Below, piece by piece: positions 26,518-35,235 of a stretch of 60,696 nucleotides of DNA. The notes under the pieces are model-generated. The model saw only the letters and a program-made list of their open reading frames with translations. It made no database searches and had not been told where the DNA came from. The stretch comes from Streptomyces sp. ISL-12. Its GTDB lineage: Bacteria > Actinomycetota > Actinomycetes > Streptomycetales > Streptomycetaceae. Position 1 is the first letter of the stretch. The number at the start of each line of letters is the position of its first letter. Location: the NCBI RefSeq assembly GCF_018614415.1, contig NZ_JAGGOO010000083.1, positions 1-60,696 on the forward strand, read 5' to 3'. The position numbers and the translations under genes were made by a program.

Positions 26518-26580
26518 GACGGGCCGCCGGGGAGCGGGCACCATGTGGCCCACATCGACGCGACGACAGGTGGTGGCATC

Positions 26581-27564
26581 GTGCGCCTGCGCACCCCCCT
26601 CGCCCTGTTCGGGGCCGCCGTGCTGGTGCTCGTGGGACCGCCGCTGCTGGACACCGGCGGCGGCGACGGGACCGGTACGCAGATCCCGGGCCTGCGCCTC
26701 ATGGTCCCCAACACGCCCGGCGGCGGCTACGACATCACGGCCCGTACGGCCGCGAAGGACGCCGAGGACGCCGGACTGACCCATGGCATCGAGGTGTTCA
26801 ACCTGCCCGGCGCCGGCGGCACGGTGGGGCTGAGCCGGCTGGTGGGCGAGCACGGCAACGGCAGGCTCGCGATGTCCATGGGCCTGGGCGTGGTGGGCGC
26901 CGTCCGCTCCAACGACGCGCCCCGCACCCTCGCCGACACCACGCCGATCGCCCGCCTCACCGAGGAGCAGGACGTCGTGGTGGTCGCCAAGGACTCCCCG
27001 TACCGGACGATCGACGAGCTGATCGGGGCCTGGAAGAAGGACCCGGGCAAGCTGCCGGTGGGCGGCGGTTCGTCACCGGGCGGTCCTGACCATCTCGCGC
27101 CGATGCTGATGGCGCGGGCGGCGGGGATCGCCCCGAAGGCGGTCAACTACGTCCCGTTCGACGGCGGCGGTGAGCTGCTCGCCTCGATCCTCGGCGGCAA
27201 GGTGGCCTTCGGTGTCTCGGGCGTCGGCGAGTACCTCGACCAGATCAGGGCGGGTGAGCTGCGGCTGCTCGCGGTGACCGGCCCCGAGCGGGTCGAGGGG
27301 CTGGACGCTCCCACGCTGAAGGAGGCCGGGTACGACGTGGACTTCACCAACTGGCGCGGCATCGTCGCGCCGCCCGGTCTGTCGGACGCCGAGCGGGACA
27401 AACTGGTGCGGCTGGTCGAGGAGTTGCACGACTCGCCCGAGTGGCGGAAGTCGATGGAGACCAACGGCTGGGACGACGCCTTCCTCACCGGCGAGGAGTT
27501 CGGTGACTTCCTGGACGCGCAGGACCAGCGCGTGGTGTCGGTACTGAAGGAGCTGGGCCTGTGA
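26581..27564 (+). CDS. tctC: tripartite tricarboxylate transporter substrate-binding protein
   Basis: 327 residues from GTG 26581, which follows AGGTGG; an ATG 12 codons earlier is possible. A hydrophobic N-terminus (LALFGAAVLVLVGPPLLD) exports it. The TctC/BugE fold is seen in LRLMVPNTPGGGYDITART, LPGAGGTVGLSRLVGE, AVNYVPFDGGGELLASILGG and VSGVGEYLDQIRAGELR. It would capture a carboxylate outside the membrane and deliver it to TctAB. Its stop overlaps the tctB GTG (GTGA). Confidence 0.92.
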   Translation: MRLRTPLALFGAAVLVLVGPPLLDTGGGDGTGTQIPGLRLMVPNTPGGGYDITARTAAKDAEDAGLTHGIEVFNLPGAGGTVGLSRLVGEHGNGRLAMSMGLGVVGAVRSNDAPRTLADTTPIARLTEEQDVVVVAKDSPYRTIDELIGAWKKDPGKLPVGGGSSPGGPDHLAPMLMARAAGIAPKAVNYVPFDGGGELLASILGGKVAFGVSGVGEYLDQIRAGELRLLAVTGPERVEGLDAPTLKEAGYDVDFTNWRGIVAPPGLSDAERDKLVRLVEELHDSPEWRKSMETNGWDDAFLTGEEFGDFLDAQDQRVVSVLKELGL

Positions 27565-28097
27565 GTACCCGTACGGATCCCGCCCCCGCCGCCGCCACCG
27601 ACCGGCGTTCATGGCTGCGCGACCACTCCGAACTCGGCGTCTGCGTCCTGCTGCTGGCGCTCGGCGTGCTGGTGCTGACCGACGCGCTGGCCATGGACGT
27701 CGACATCACCCAGCGCGGCCCGGTCGGCCCGCGGACCGTGCCGGTCGCGGTCGGCGCCGGGCTGCTGCTGATCGCCGCGCTGCTCGCGGTGGACGTGCTG
27801 CGCGGCGGCCGGGGCGAGGCGGAGGGCGGCGAGGACGTCGACCTGTCCGAACCCGCCGACTGGCGCACGGTGCTGATGCTCACCGGGGTCTTCCTGGGCG
27901 CGGCCGTCCTCATCGAGCCCGTCGGCTTCCCGATCGCGGGGGCGCTGTTGTTCTGGGGCGCCGCGTTCGCGCTGGGCAGCCGCCGCCTCGACCGCGACCC
28001 GCTGATCGCCGCGGTGCTGTCCGTCGTCACGTACGCCGTCTTCGACCAGTTGCTCGGTGTCCCGCTCCCCGGCGGCCCGCTGATGGGAGTCCTGTGA
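27561..28097 (+). CDS. tctB: tripartite tricarboxylate transporter small membrane subunit
   Basis: 178 residues with four hydrophobic helices (about 26-46, 60-80, 106-126 and 140-165), fitting TctB (DUF1468). The GTG start overlaps the tctC stop; the stop is one base before the tctA ATG. It forms the membrane complex with TctA. Confidence 0.9.
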   Translation: MSTRTDPAPAAATDRRSWLRDHSELGVCVLLLALGVLVLTDALAMDVDITQRGPVGPRTVPVAVGAGLLLIAALLAVDVLRGGRGEAEGGEDVDLSEPADWRTVLMLTGVFLGAAVLIEPVGFPIAGALLFWGAAFALGSRRLDRDPLIAAVLSVVTYAVFDQLLGVPLPGGPLMGVL

Positions 28098-28098
28098 C

Positions 28099-29595
28099 AT
28101 GAACGCCCTCAACTCGCTGTGGGACGGCTTCGGTACGGCCCTCACCCCGCTCAACCTCCTGTGGGCCGCGCTCGGTGTGCTGCTCGGCACGGCGATCGGC
28201 GTCCTGCCCGGCATCGGTCCGGCGATGGCGGTCGCCCTGCTGCTGCCGGTGACGTACGGCCTGGACCCGGTCGCCGCGTTCATCATGTTCGCGGGCATCT
28301 ACTACGGCGCCATGTTCGGCGGCTCGACGACCTCGATCCTGCTCAACACGCCCGGGGAGAGCGCGGCCGTGGTAGCGGCCATGGAGGGCAACCCGATGGC
28401 CAAGGCGGGGCGCGGCGCGCAGGCGCTGGCCGCGGCCGCCGTGGGCCACTTCGCGGGCGGCATGATCGGCACGATCCTGCTGGTCGCGCTGGCGCCGACG
28501 GTCGCGGACCTGGCGGTGGGAATCGGCGCCCCGGACTACTTCGCCATCATGGTGCTGGCGTTCATCGCCGTGACGTCGGTGCTGGGCTCCTCGCGCGTGC
28601 GCGGGATGGCGTCGCTGCTGATCGGCCTGACGATCGGGCTGGTGGGCCTGGACCAGATGACCGGACAGCAGCGGCTGACGTTCGGTTCGCTGCAACTGGC
28701 CGACGGCATCGACGTGGTGATCGTCGCGGTCGGTCTGTTCGCGATCGGGGAGGCGCTGTGGGTGGCGGCCCATCTGCGGCGCGGGGCGGCCGATCCGATC
28801 CCGGTGGGCAGGCCCTGGCTGGGCCGGGCGGATCTGGGCCGGACCTGGAAGTCGTGGCTGCGGGGCCCGTTCATCGGCTTCCCGTTCGGCGCGATCCCGG
28901 CGGGCGGCGCGGAGATCCCGACCTTCCTGTCGTACGTCACCGAGAAACGGCTCTCGAAGCACAAGGACGAGTGGGGCAAGGGCGCCATCGAGGGCGTCGC
29001 GGGCCCGGAGTCGGCGGCGTCCGCGTCGGCGGCGGGGACGCTGGTGTCGATGCTGACGCTGGGGCTGCCGACGACGGCGGTGGCGGCGGTGATGCTGGCC
29101 GCGTTCCAGCAGTACGGCATCCAGCCCGGCCCGCTGCTCTTCGAACGCGAGCCCGAGCTGGTGTGGGGCCTGATCGCCTCGCTCTTCGTCGGCATGGTGC
29201 TGCTGCTCGCGCTGAACCTGCCGCTGGCCCCGGTCTGGGCCAAGCTGCTGCGCATTCCGCGCCCCTACCTCTACGCGGGCATCATGTTCTTCGCGGCGGT
29301 CGGCGCCTACGCCGTCGGCGGCGAGGTCGTCGACCTGGTGACCCTGCTGGTCATCGGCCTGGTCGGCTTCGGCATGCGGCGCTACGGGCTGCCGGTGCTG
29401 CCCGCCGTCATCGGCGTGATCCTCGGCCCCGCCGCCGAGCAGCAGTTGCGGCGCGCGCTGCAGATCAGCGACGGCAGCGTCACCGGCCTGGTCGACACGC
29501 CGTTCTCGGTGACGGTGTACGCGGTGATCGTGCTGCTGCTGGCCTGGCCGCTGCTGCGGCGGGCGGCGGGGCGGGTACGGGGGCGGGGGGCGTGA
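28099..29595 (+). CDS. tctA: tripartite tricarboxylate transporter large permease
   Basis: 498 residues with about 10-12 transmembrane helices. TctA signatures are VLPGIGPAMAVALLLPVTYG, GIYYGAMFGGSTTSILLNTP, GESAAVVAAMEG and, in the second half, GVAGPESAASASAAGTLVSM with LTLGLPTTAVAAVML. It is full length for the family. It completes the tctCBA operon, which imports citrate-like carboxylates driven by ion gradients. Confidence 0.93.
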   Translation: MNALNSLWDGFGTALTPLNLLWAALGVLLGTAIGVLPGIGPAMAVALLLPVTYGLDPVAAFIMFAGIYYGAMFGGSTTSILLNTPGESAAVVAAMEGNPMAKAGRGAQALAAAAVGHFAGGMIGTILLVALAPTVADLAVGIGAPDYFAIMVLAFIAVTSVLGSSRVRGMASLLIGLTIGLVGLDQMTGQQRLTFGSLQLADGIDVVIVAVGLFAIGEALWVAAHLRRGAADPIPVGRPWLGRADLGRTWKSWLRGPFIGFPFGAIPAGGAEIPTFLSYVTEKRLSKHKDEWGKGAIEGVAGPESAASASAAGTLVSMLTLGLPTTAVAAVMLAAFQQYGIQPGPLLFEREPELVWGLIASLFVGMVLLLALNLPLAPVWAKLLRIPRPYLYAGIMFFAAVGAYAVGGEVVDLVTLLVIGLVGFGMRRYGLPVLPAVIGVILGPAAEQQLRRALQISDGSVTGLVDTPFSVTVYAVIVLLLAWPLLRRAAGRVRGRGA

Positions 29596-30084
29596 CCCGG
29601 ACGGTTTCGAATGATCAGAGGACGCCGGCGGACCGCAGGAAGTCCGCGTTGGTGCGGACGGGCCGGCCAGTGAACAGCCGGACGCCCTGGGCGGGGCTCC
29701 AGCTCGGCTGATCGACGGAGGACCCGGTGTCGTTGCGGAGCTGACCGATGAGGGTCTCGGCGACGACACGGTGCCGACCTCGCCGAGCCGCCGGCCCAGT
29801 TCGCGCACCTCGGCCTCCTTCAGCACGGAGAACAACAGCGGAGTGGCCTCGAACAGGTCGCCGGCCTCAAGGGCGTCCTCGACCGCCTCACTGCTGCCTG
29901 TTCCAGTTCCGGCCGCTGAGCGGCACCACGCCGAGCGCCTCGGCGACCGTCTGGCCGGTGGGTGCCGCCCAGCGGCCGGACACAACCCGTGTGCGCGGGC
30001 GCGCTCGGTGTCCTGGCCGCCGCGGATACCCACCGGCCTCTGCCGGCTGGTCCTGGTCGAGGGCCTGTAGTGGGCCGATCCCCC
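29596..30084 (-). pseudogene. degraded coding remnants of unknown family
   Basis: No intact gene is seen. On the minus strand, short protein-like stretches appear in different frames: ETLIGQLRNDTG then VRLFTGRPVRTNADFLRSAG ending at a TGA near 29614, and upstream EAGDLFEATPLLFSVLKEAE then VRELGRRLGEVGT, with AEALGVVPLSGRNWNR before it. Codon bias is good locally but frames change about every 150 bases. I take this as a decayed gene whose family I do not recognise; a weak resemblance of the VVPLSG segment to aldo/keto reductase C-termini is not enough to name it. Confidence 0.35.
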
Positions 30085-30159
30085 GTCGCGGCAGATCCTC
30101 CGGTTCGTGGCCCGGCGGCTTGCCGCGAACGGGTGACCCCGGTCATGGCCGGTAAGGTG

Positions 30160-30358
30160 CTGCGCCGCTTGCGGCGGCCGTCCGCGGCAGCGCCCCCCGG
30201 CCGCTCGCCCAGCTCACTTCGCAGAGACTCCAGGTCGCCCGGGCCGTCGGCGAGGAACTCAGCAACGGGGAGGCCGCCGCGTCGCTGTTCCTGTCCCGCA
30301 AGACGATCGAGGCCCACCTGACTCGCGCTACCGCAAACCGGGCGTCCGGGCGGGGTGA
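30160..30358 (+). pseudogene. LuxR-family regulator remnant (C-terminal HTH)
   Basis: The plus strand encodes QLTSQRLQVARAVGEELSNG then EAAASLFLSRKTIEAHLTR, an almost canonical LuxR C-terminal helix-turn-helix as found in LAL regulators. After EAHLTR the frame is lost: the expected YRKLGVR appears one frame over as YRKPGVRAG and a TGA (30356-30358), so one base is missing. No ATPase or sensor part precedes it. It is a remnant, not an active gene. Confidence 0.6.
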
Positions 30359-30384
30359 GGATCACCGCGTGACGCGAGCCGCCG

Positions 30385-30876
30385 TCAGTGCTGTTCTTCG
30401 ACCACGGCCTCGCGCAACGCCGGAGCGGCGGCCTTCCGCCGACGGCGGTACACCACCCAGCCGCACACCGCGAGGAGGACCACGGCGACCGCGGCGACCC
30501 CGAACGCCGTCCGCTCGGCGAACAGCCGCCCCAGCAGTTCGAGGGCTCCGAGCCCGGCGGTCGCGTAGATCAGCGCCCAGCCCGCTCCGCCCACGAAGAG
30601 CGCGGGCAGATAGCGCGGCAGGGGCATGCGCATGCTCCCGGCGAGGAAGTTGGCCGCGGTCTGGAAACCGACGGTCAGGAAGGAGACGGCGACCACGGGC
30701 GCGCCCCAGCGCTGGATCGCCCGCTCGACGCGCCGGAACCTGCCCGAGGAGTACCGTGCGGCGAGCTTGCTGCGCCGCGCGCCGGCGCCGGCGAGCCGTC
30801 CGACGGCGTATGTCCCTCCGGCCCGCAGCAGCACGATGACGTAAAGACCGGCGGCTGTGAGCGCGACCTCATCCAC
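30385..30876 (-). CDS. DedA-like (VTT domain) membrane protein
   Basis: 163 residues with hydrophobic segments at about 5-25, 60-80, 90-112 and 120-142. The middle part VVAVSFLTVGFQTAANFLAG then MRMPLPRYLPALFVGGAGWA resembles the VTT/SNARE-associated domain of DedA proteins (usual FxRFxPxxRxxxxxxAG motif, here degenerate). DedA proteins flip lipids. The GTG start has GAGG upstream. It ends in a basic stretch RRRRK. The assignment is fair but not certain. Confidence 0.6.
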   Translation of the reverse strand: MDEVALTAAGLYVIVLLRAGGTYAVGRLAGAGARRSKLAARYSSGRFRRVERAIQRWGAPVVAVSFLTVGFQTAANFLAGSMRMPLPRYLPALFVGGAGWALIYATAGLGALELLGRLFAERTAFGVAAVAVVLLAVCGWVVYRRRRKAAAPALREAVVEEQH

Positions 30877-31083
30877 GACGCCTCGCCCTCGGCGCCACCG
30901 GGCCCTCGACGGGCACGAGCCTGGTCTCCATGTCTCACCTGCGGTCCACTGCTGCCGGTTCCGACCCCCGCGCCCATTGTCGCACCCGGCCCCGCTGAGC
31001 TGCGCCGGGGTGAGGAACCCTCGTCACCGCCTCTCCGGGAGGGCCCGCGGGACCGGCCGGGCGGCCGGCTTCCGCGATACGCC

Positions 31084-32838
31084 TCACCCGGCACCGTTCA
31101 GCGCCCGGCCCGCCCGGACCACCAGTTCGAGGGCGGCGTCGATGTCGGCCGTGGTGGTGGCCGGGTTGATGGTGCACATCCTCAGGACCGTCCGGCCGTG
31201 GACGCGGGTGGTCAGCAGCAGTGCCCGGCCCGTGGCGCGGACGGCGTCACTGACGGACTGCTGGAGGCGGTCGACGGCGGACGGGTCGGCGGGGCAGCCC
31301 GGCGGCCGGCAGCGGAAGGTGAGGATGCCGAGGCCGGGGGCGCTGGTGAGGTCGAGGTCGGGGTGGGCGGTGATGCGGGCGGCGGCGTGGTCGGACAGGT
31401 GGAGGCCGTGGTCGACGGCACGGCGGAAGGCCGCGGCGCCGAAGGTCTTGAGGGAGAGCCACACCTTCAGGGCGCGCAGGCCGCGGGACTGCTGGGGGCC
31501 GAGGTCGTCGAAATTGACCTCGTCGTGACGGGCCTCGGCGGGGTGGAGGTACCCGGTGTCGAGGTGGTGGCGGGCCATCCGGAAGGTGGCCCTGAGAAGC
31601 TCCGGGTCGCGGACGAGGACGCAGCCGGTCTCGTAGGGCTGGAACAGCCATTTGTGCGGGTCGAAGGTGAGGGAGTCGGCGTGCGCCAGCGCGTCGCGCA
31701 GGTGGTGGCCGCGCTCGGAGAGGGCGTACGCCGCCCCGTGGGCACCGTCGACGTGCAGCCACAGCCCGTGCCGGCGGCAGAGCCGCGCGAGGTCCGTGAC
31801 GGGGTCGACGGCGCCGGTGCCGGTGGTGCCGACGGTGGCGACGACGGCGAGGGGACGCAGGCCGTCGGTGAGGTCGGCGTCGATCCGGGCGGCCAGGGCC
31901 CGCGGATCGAGGCGTTGGCCGGCGTCGGGTTCGAGGGCGGTGAGCTGGTCGCGACCCAGACCCAGCAGGTGTGCGGCGCGGGCGACGGAGGGGTGGGCCT
32001 GGGTGGAGCAGTACAGGCGGGCGCCGGTCAGATCACCGGCGAGGTGATGGTCGCGGGCGGCGGCGAGTGCCGTGAGGTTGGCGACGGAGCCGCCGCTGAC
32101 GAACAGGCCGCCCCAGTGTCCGGGCAGGCCCAGCAGCTCTTTCAGCCAGTTCAGGGCGGTCAGTTCCACCCGGGTGGGGCCGGAACCGACCAGCCACGCG
32201 CCGGGGACGCTCAGGTGGGCGGTGGAGAGCAGGTCGGCGAGGACCGCGGGATAGTTCCCGGTGGTGGGCACGAAGGCGAAGCAGCGGGGGTGGTCGAACC
32301 GGATGCCGAGCGGCAGGACGTCCTGGGCGAGGTGGTCGAGCAGTCCGGTCAGGTCGCCGCCCTCCTCGGGCAGCGGCTCGTCGAGCAGTGCCGCGAGTGC
32401 GGCGGGACCGGCGACGGCGTGCGGCGGGCCGTCCGCCACCGTGCACAGCCGCTGGACGACGAGGTCCACGGCATGGCGGCCGGCAACCCGCATCTCCTCG
32501 GCGGACAGGGCGAGTTCACCGGGGCGGTAGGGGTGCGAGGTCTCACCGGTGCTCACGGAGCGGGCCGACGGCACCGGGCCGGTGGGCGGGGAGACACCGA
32601 CCGGGGGGACATCCGCCGGGGGAGCGCCGACCGGGGAAACCTCGGCCGAGGAGACACCAGCCACCGAGACACCAACCGGGGAAACCTCGGCCGAGGAGAC
32701 ACCAGCCACCGAGACACCAACCGGGGAAACCTCGGCCGAGGAGACACCGGCCCGGGAAGCACCGACCAGGGAAACGTCCGCCGGGGAGACACCACCGGCC
32801 GCGGAGCCTGTGCCGGTGGACGGGGCGTCGTGGGTCAT
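31084..32838 (-). CDS. group II PLP-dependent decarboxylase with repetitive N-terminus
   Basis: 584 residues. The catalytic core starts near residue 105 and is of the aromatic/diaminobutyrate decarboxylase type: FDHPRCFAFVPTTGNYPAVL, GPTRVELTALNWLKELLGLP, VSGGSVANLTALAAAR, LHVDGAHGAAYAL and the PLP lysine in SLTFDPHKWLF. Residues about 15-90 are a 15-residue repeat (AGVSSAEVSPVGVSV) in two full and several partial copies, without a family counterpart. Its ATG overlaps the ATP-grasp stop (ATGA), so both are made together, downstream of the heme-dependent hydroxylase. It may decarboxylate an aromatic amino acid, or could act as an aldehyde synthase; the substrate is open. Confidence 0.88.
   Translation of the reverse strand: MTHDAPSTGTGSAAGGVSPADVSLVGASRAGVSSAEVSPVGVSVAGVSSAEVSPVGVSVAGVSSAEVSPVGAPPADVPPVGVSPPTGPVPSARSVSTGETSHPYRPGELALSAEEMRVAGRHAVDLVVQRLCTVADGPPHAVAGPAALAALLDEPLPEEGGDLTGLLDHLAQDVLPLGIRFDHPRCFAFVPTTGNYPAVLADLLSTAHLSVPGAWLVGSGPTRVELTALNWLKELLGLPGHWGGLFVSGGSVANLTALAAARDHHLAGDLTGARLYCSTQAHPSVARAAHLLGLGRDQLTALEPDAGQRLDPRALAARIDADLTDGLRPLAVVATVGTTGTGAVDPVTDLARLCRRHGLWLHVDGAHGAAYALSERGHHLRDALAHADSLTFDPHKWLFQPYETGCVLVRDPELLRATFRMARHHLDTGYLHPAEARHDEVNFDDLGPQQSRGLRALKVWLSLKTFGAAAFRRAVDHGLHLSDHAAARITAHPDLDLTSAPGLGILTFRCRPPGCPADPSAVDRLQQSVSDAVRATGRALLLTTRVHGRTVLRMCTINPATTTADIDAALELVVRAGRALNGAG
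32630..32757 (-). repeat. 45-bp in-frame tandem repeat in decarboxylase gene
   Basis: A 45-base unit (starting CAACCGGGGAAACCTCGGCC on the plus strand) is present in nearly identical copies, encoding the 15-residue AGVSSAEVSPVGVSV repeat. Partial copies extend it on both sides. High identity between copies implies recent expansion. Confidence 0.9.
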
Positions 32839-34259
32839 ACGGGATCACCTGTCGTGGTCCGGATCTCCTGCGTGAGGAGTCGTTCGGTCCAGGACCGGCC
32901 CCAGGGGCCGAGGGCGGGTCGCGGGGACACGTCGCAGAGGTGGTGGCCGGTCTGCACCAGCACGAGTTCGTCGCCGGGCAGCACAGGCCCCGGGGAGGCG
33001 TGCGGCCAGAGCAGGGCCGTCCCGGCCCCCTGCCGTGGGAGGGGATCCGGCAGAGCCGTCTCGTCGAGGGTGCCGGTCCCCTCGAACGGTCCGAGCAGTT
33101 CGAGGGGCCCCTCTCCCGTCAGCCGGTAATGGCCGGGGCGAGGCAGACCCGTGACGTTGCCGGGCCGCCGGGCGTGCACAACCAGCTGGGCGAGCCTCGG
33201 TACCGGGCACGTCATGGCGCGGACGGGAGGCAGTTCGGGCAGCAGGCAGGCCAGTACGTGCAGCCCCAGCAGGGGCAGCAGTCCGGCGGCGGCCTCGGCC
33301 GCCTGGGCCAGGGACGCCACCGTCTGGAAGCGCGGGTTGATCTCGATGACCACGGGCGTCCCGCCGTCGACGACGAGGTCGAGGCCGAAGACGCCCCGGA
33401 AGCCGTACCGTCGCAGCACGTCGCCGACGGCACGGGCGGTGTCCCGGACGCGGGTGAGGAGCGGGGCGGGCAGGTCGGAGCCGTCCAGGAGCTGGTTGCC
33501 GCAGTGGGTACCCCATCCGGGGGTCAGTTCCGGCAGGCCGACGAGCTGGTGGGAGACGGCGGATACGACGGTCCGGTCCGCTCCCGCGCAGGCGCTGACG
33601 GTCAGCGGCAGTCCGGGCACGCGCCGGCTGAGCCGCAGGGTGTGGCCGGCCCACGCGTCCAGGGCCGCGGGCAGCGCGTCCGGTGTGTCGACGGGGACGG
33701 TGCCGCGGCCCGCCAGGTTGTTCTCCCGGCGCTGGAGCACCGCGGCGTCCCAGCCGTCCGGCCAGTGGACGGCGGCCGACGGCGACCGCTGCGCCGGGAC
33801 GACCACGTGCTCGGGGACGGTGACGCCCGCCTCGGCCAGCAGGTCCAACGAGTCGATCTTGTCGGAGGCGCGGGCGGTGATGCCGGCGGGCGGGGCGAGC
33901 AGCGGGCAGCCGTGCTGCCGGGCCCAGGCTCGCGCGTGGTCACCGTGTTCGGGGGCGAAGGCGACGGCGACCGTCCGCCCGCCGGTGCGGTGTGCGGGCC
34001 GCGGCGGGGGCGGAGCCGTCAGCAGTGGGGAGACGGGCTCGTGCCGTACCAGTCCGGTGGCGGGGCGGCAGGAGGCAGGCAGGAACGCGGAGCGGTCGAG
34101 GAAGACGATCTCGTCGGCCAGCCGTTCCAGGTGAGCCGTCCCCTCGTCGGCCGCGACGCCTTCCAGCGTGACCGGGCGGGGTCCGTCCGGTTCCCGTACG
34201 GGAGGAAGGGCGGCGGACGCGGGTCCGGACCGGGCGGGTGACGGGGCGTTCGGGCGCAC
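32835..34259 (-). CDS. ATP-grasp ligase
   Basis: 474 residues. The ATP-grasp domain spans about 130-330: ITARASDKIDSLDLLAEAGV, then VPEHVVVP, LAGRGTVPV, FGLDLVVDGGTPVVIEINPR (the Mg-binding EINPR) and QTVASLAQA. Family members join a carboxylate, through an acyl phosphate, to an amine. The type looks nearest ATP-grasp_3, which includes tyramine-glutamate ligase MfnD of methanofuran synthesis; this is recall, not a search. GTG at 34259 has GGAGGAG and lies 2 bases after the hydroxylase stop; it overlaps the decarboxylase by ATGA. A ligase for an aromatic amine made by the neighbours is the simplest reading. Confidence 0.8.
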   Translation of the reverse strand: MRPNAPSPARSGPASAALPPVREPDGPRPVTLEGVAADEGTAHLERLADEIVFLDRSAFLPASCRPATGLVRHEPVSPLLTAPPPPRPAHRTGGRTVAVAFAPEHGDHARAWARQHGCPLLAPPAGITARASDKIDSLDLLAEAGVTVPEHVVVPAQRSPSAAVHWPDGWDAAVLQRRENNLAGRGTVPVDTPDALPAALDAWAGHTLRLSRRVPGLPLTVSACAGADRTVVSAVSHQLVGLPELTPGWGTHCGNQLLDGSDLPAPLLTRVRDTARAVGDVLRRYGFRGVFGLDLVVDGGTPVVIEINPRFQTVASLAQAAEAAAGLLPLLGLHVLACLLPELPPVRAMTCPVPRLAQLVVHARRPGNVTGLPRPGHYRLTGEGPLELLGPFEGTGTLDETALPDPLPRQGAGTALLWPHASPGPVLPGDELVLVQTGHHLCDVSPRPALGPWGRSWTERLLTQEIRTTTGDPV

Positions 34260-34261
34260 GA

Positions 34262-35188
34262 TCAGCTCCTCCGGGTGGCGGCGGCTTCGCAACGGTGGGG
34301 CAAGGGCGGCGGGGCGGCGTCCGGCCGCAGCAGCCTGCCGCGGGAGGCGGCCAGGCGGTCCAGGGTGTGCAGGGCGTCGGCGCCGGTCCCCAGCAGGGAG
34401 GGGCCGTGGCCGACGAAGCGGGCGCAGATGCCGTGGTGAGCGGCGTGCACGTCCGCCAGGGCGGCATGGAGCACACCTCCCACGACACAGCCCGCGGGGC
34501 AGGCGTCGGCGTGGGCCCTGCCCCAGATCCCCAACTGCCGTACGAGGGCCCGGTGGTCGGCGGACCACAGCCCCGAGAAGCCGTCCCGCTCCGCGGGCGG
34601 TTCCATCGACGGCCGTACCTCTGTCTCGTAGGCGTGCGGGGTGAAGGACGCGGTCGCTTCCATGGCGGCCGCACTCGCCCGGAGCAGGACGGCCGCGTCC
34701 CGGGTCGCGCCCGGCCCGGGGTGACGTCCCGCAGGCCGGGCGGTGGCGTCCCGCAGGGCGACGACGGTGGCGGCGGTGAGCGCGAGGAACAGCCGGTGCC
34801 CCGCCCTCCAGCGGGCCGTCGGAATCCCGGCCGGTGCGTCGGCGGGGTCGGGTGCGCTCGCCCCGCAGACGGTCAGCGCCGTGTGCAGGGCGGCCCGGTC
34901 GTCGGCGCGGACCCAGGCACTTGCCTCGGCCGTGGTCCGCAGCAGTGCCCTCAGCAGGGTGCGCGCCGGGTCGCGGGAGGTACGGGTCACACCGAAGTGC
35001 GCGTCGTACACGGCCTCCCTGGGGTCTGCGAGGGGTTCGGCGTCCCCGGGACGGGGGTCGGCGCCGGGGCCCGTCCCGTGGCCGTCGCCCGGAGCGGGGA
35101 GTTCCTCCGCCGCGGCACGCAGTGCCGAACGAGCGTCGGGCAGCAGTTCGGGCGGGGGCAGCCACACGGGGCTCGTACGAGTGATCAT
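34262..35188 (-). CDS. putative heme-dependent tyrosine hydroxylase (SfmD/LmbB2/PrnB superfamily)
   Basis: 308 residues, helical, no transmembrane segment. His212, His251 and Cys255 are arranged as H-x38-H-x3-C (in SADHRAL and HAAHHGICARF), the heme-attachment motif known for SfmD-type L-tyrosine 3-hydroxylases (HxnHxxxC, n about 38). The stretch ETEVRPSMEPPAERDGFSG, then IWGR, is similar to the ELRP..EP....G..WG region that I recall from PrnB, a distant relative in the tryptophan-dioxygenase superfamily. It would make L-DOPA with peroxide. It is the first gene before the ATP-grasp ligase (2 bp) and PLP decarboxylase. ATG 35188 was chosen; a longer start would overlap the divergent decarboxylase gene. 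Confidence 0.6.
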   Translation of the reverse strand: MITRTSPVWLPPPELLPDARSALRAAAEELPAPGDGHGTGPGADPRPGDAEPLADPREAVYDAHFGVTRTSRDPARTLLRALLRTTAEASAWVRADDRAALHTALTVCGASAPDPADAPAGIPTARWRAGHRLFLALTAATVVALRDATARPAGRHPGPGATRDAAVLLRASAAAMEATASFTPHAYETEVRPSMEPPAERDGFSGLWSADHRALVRQLGIWGRAHADACPAGCVVGGVLHAALADVHAAHHGICARFVGHGPSLLGTGADALHTLDRLAASRGRLLRPDAAPPPLPHRCEAAATRRS

Positions 35189-35235
35189 GACTCCATGGGG
35201 GTGGGCCTGGGAGGTCGCGCGTCTAACTTCCGCAC

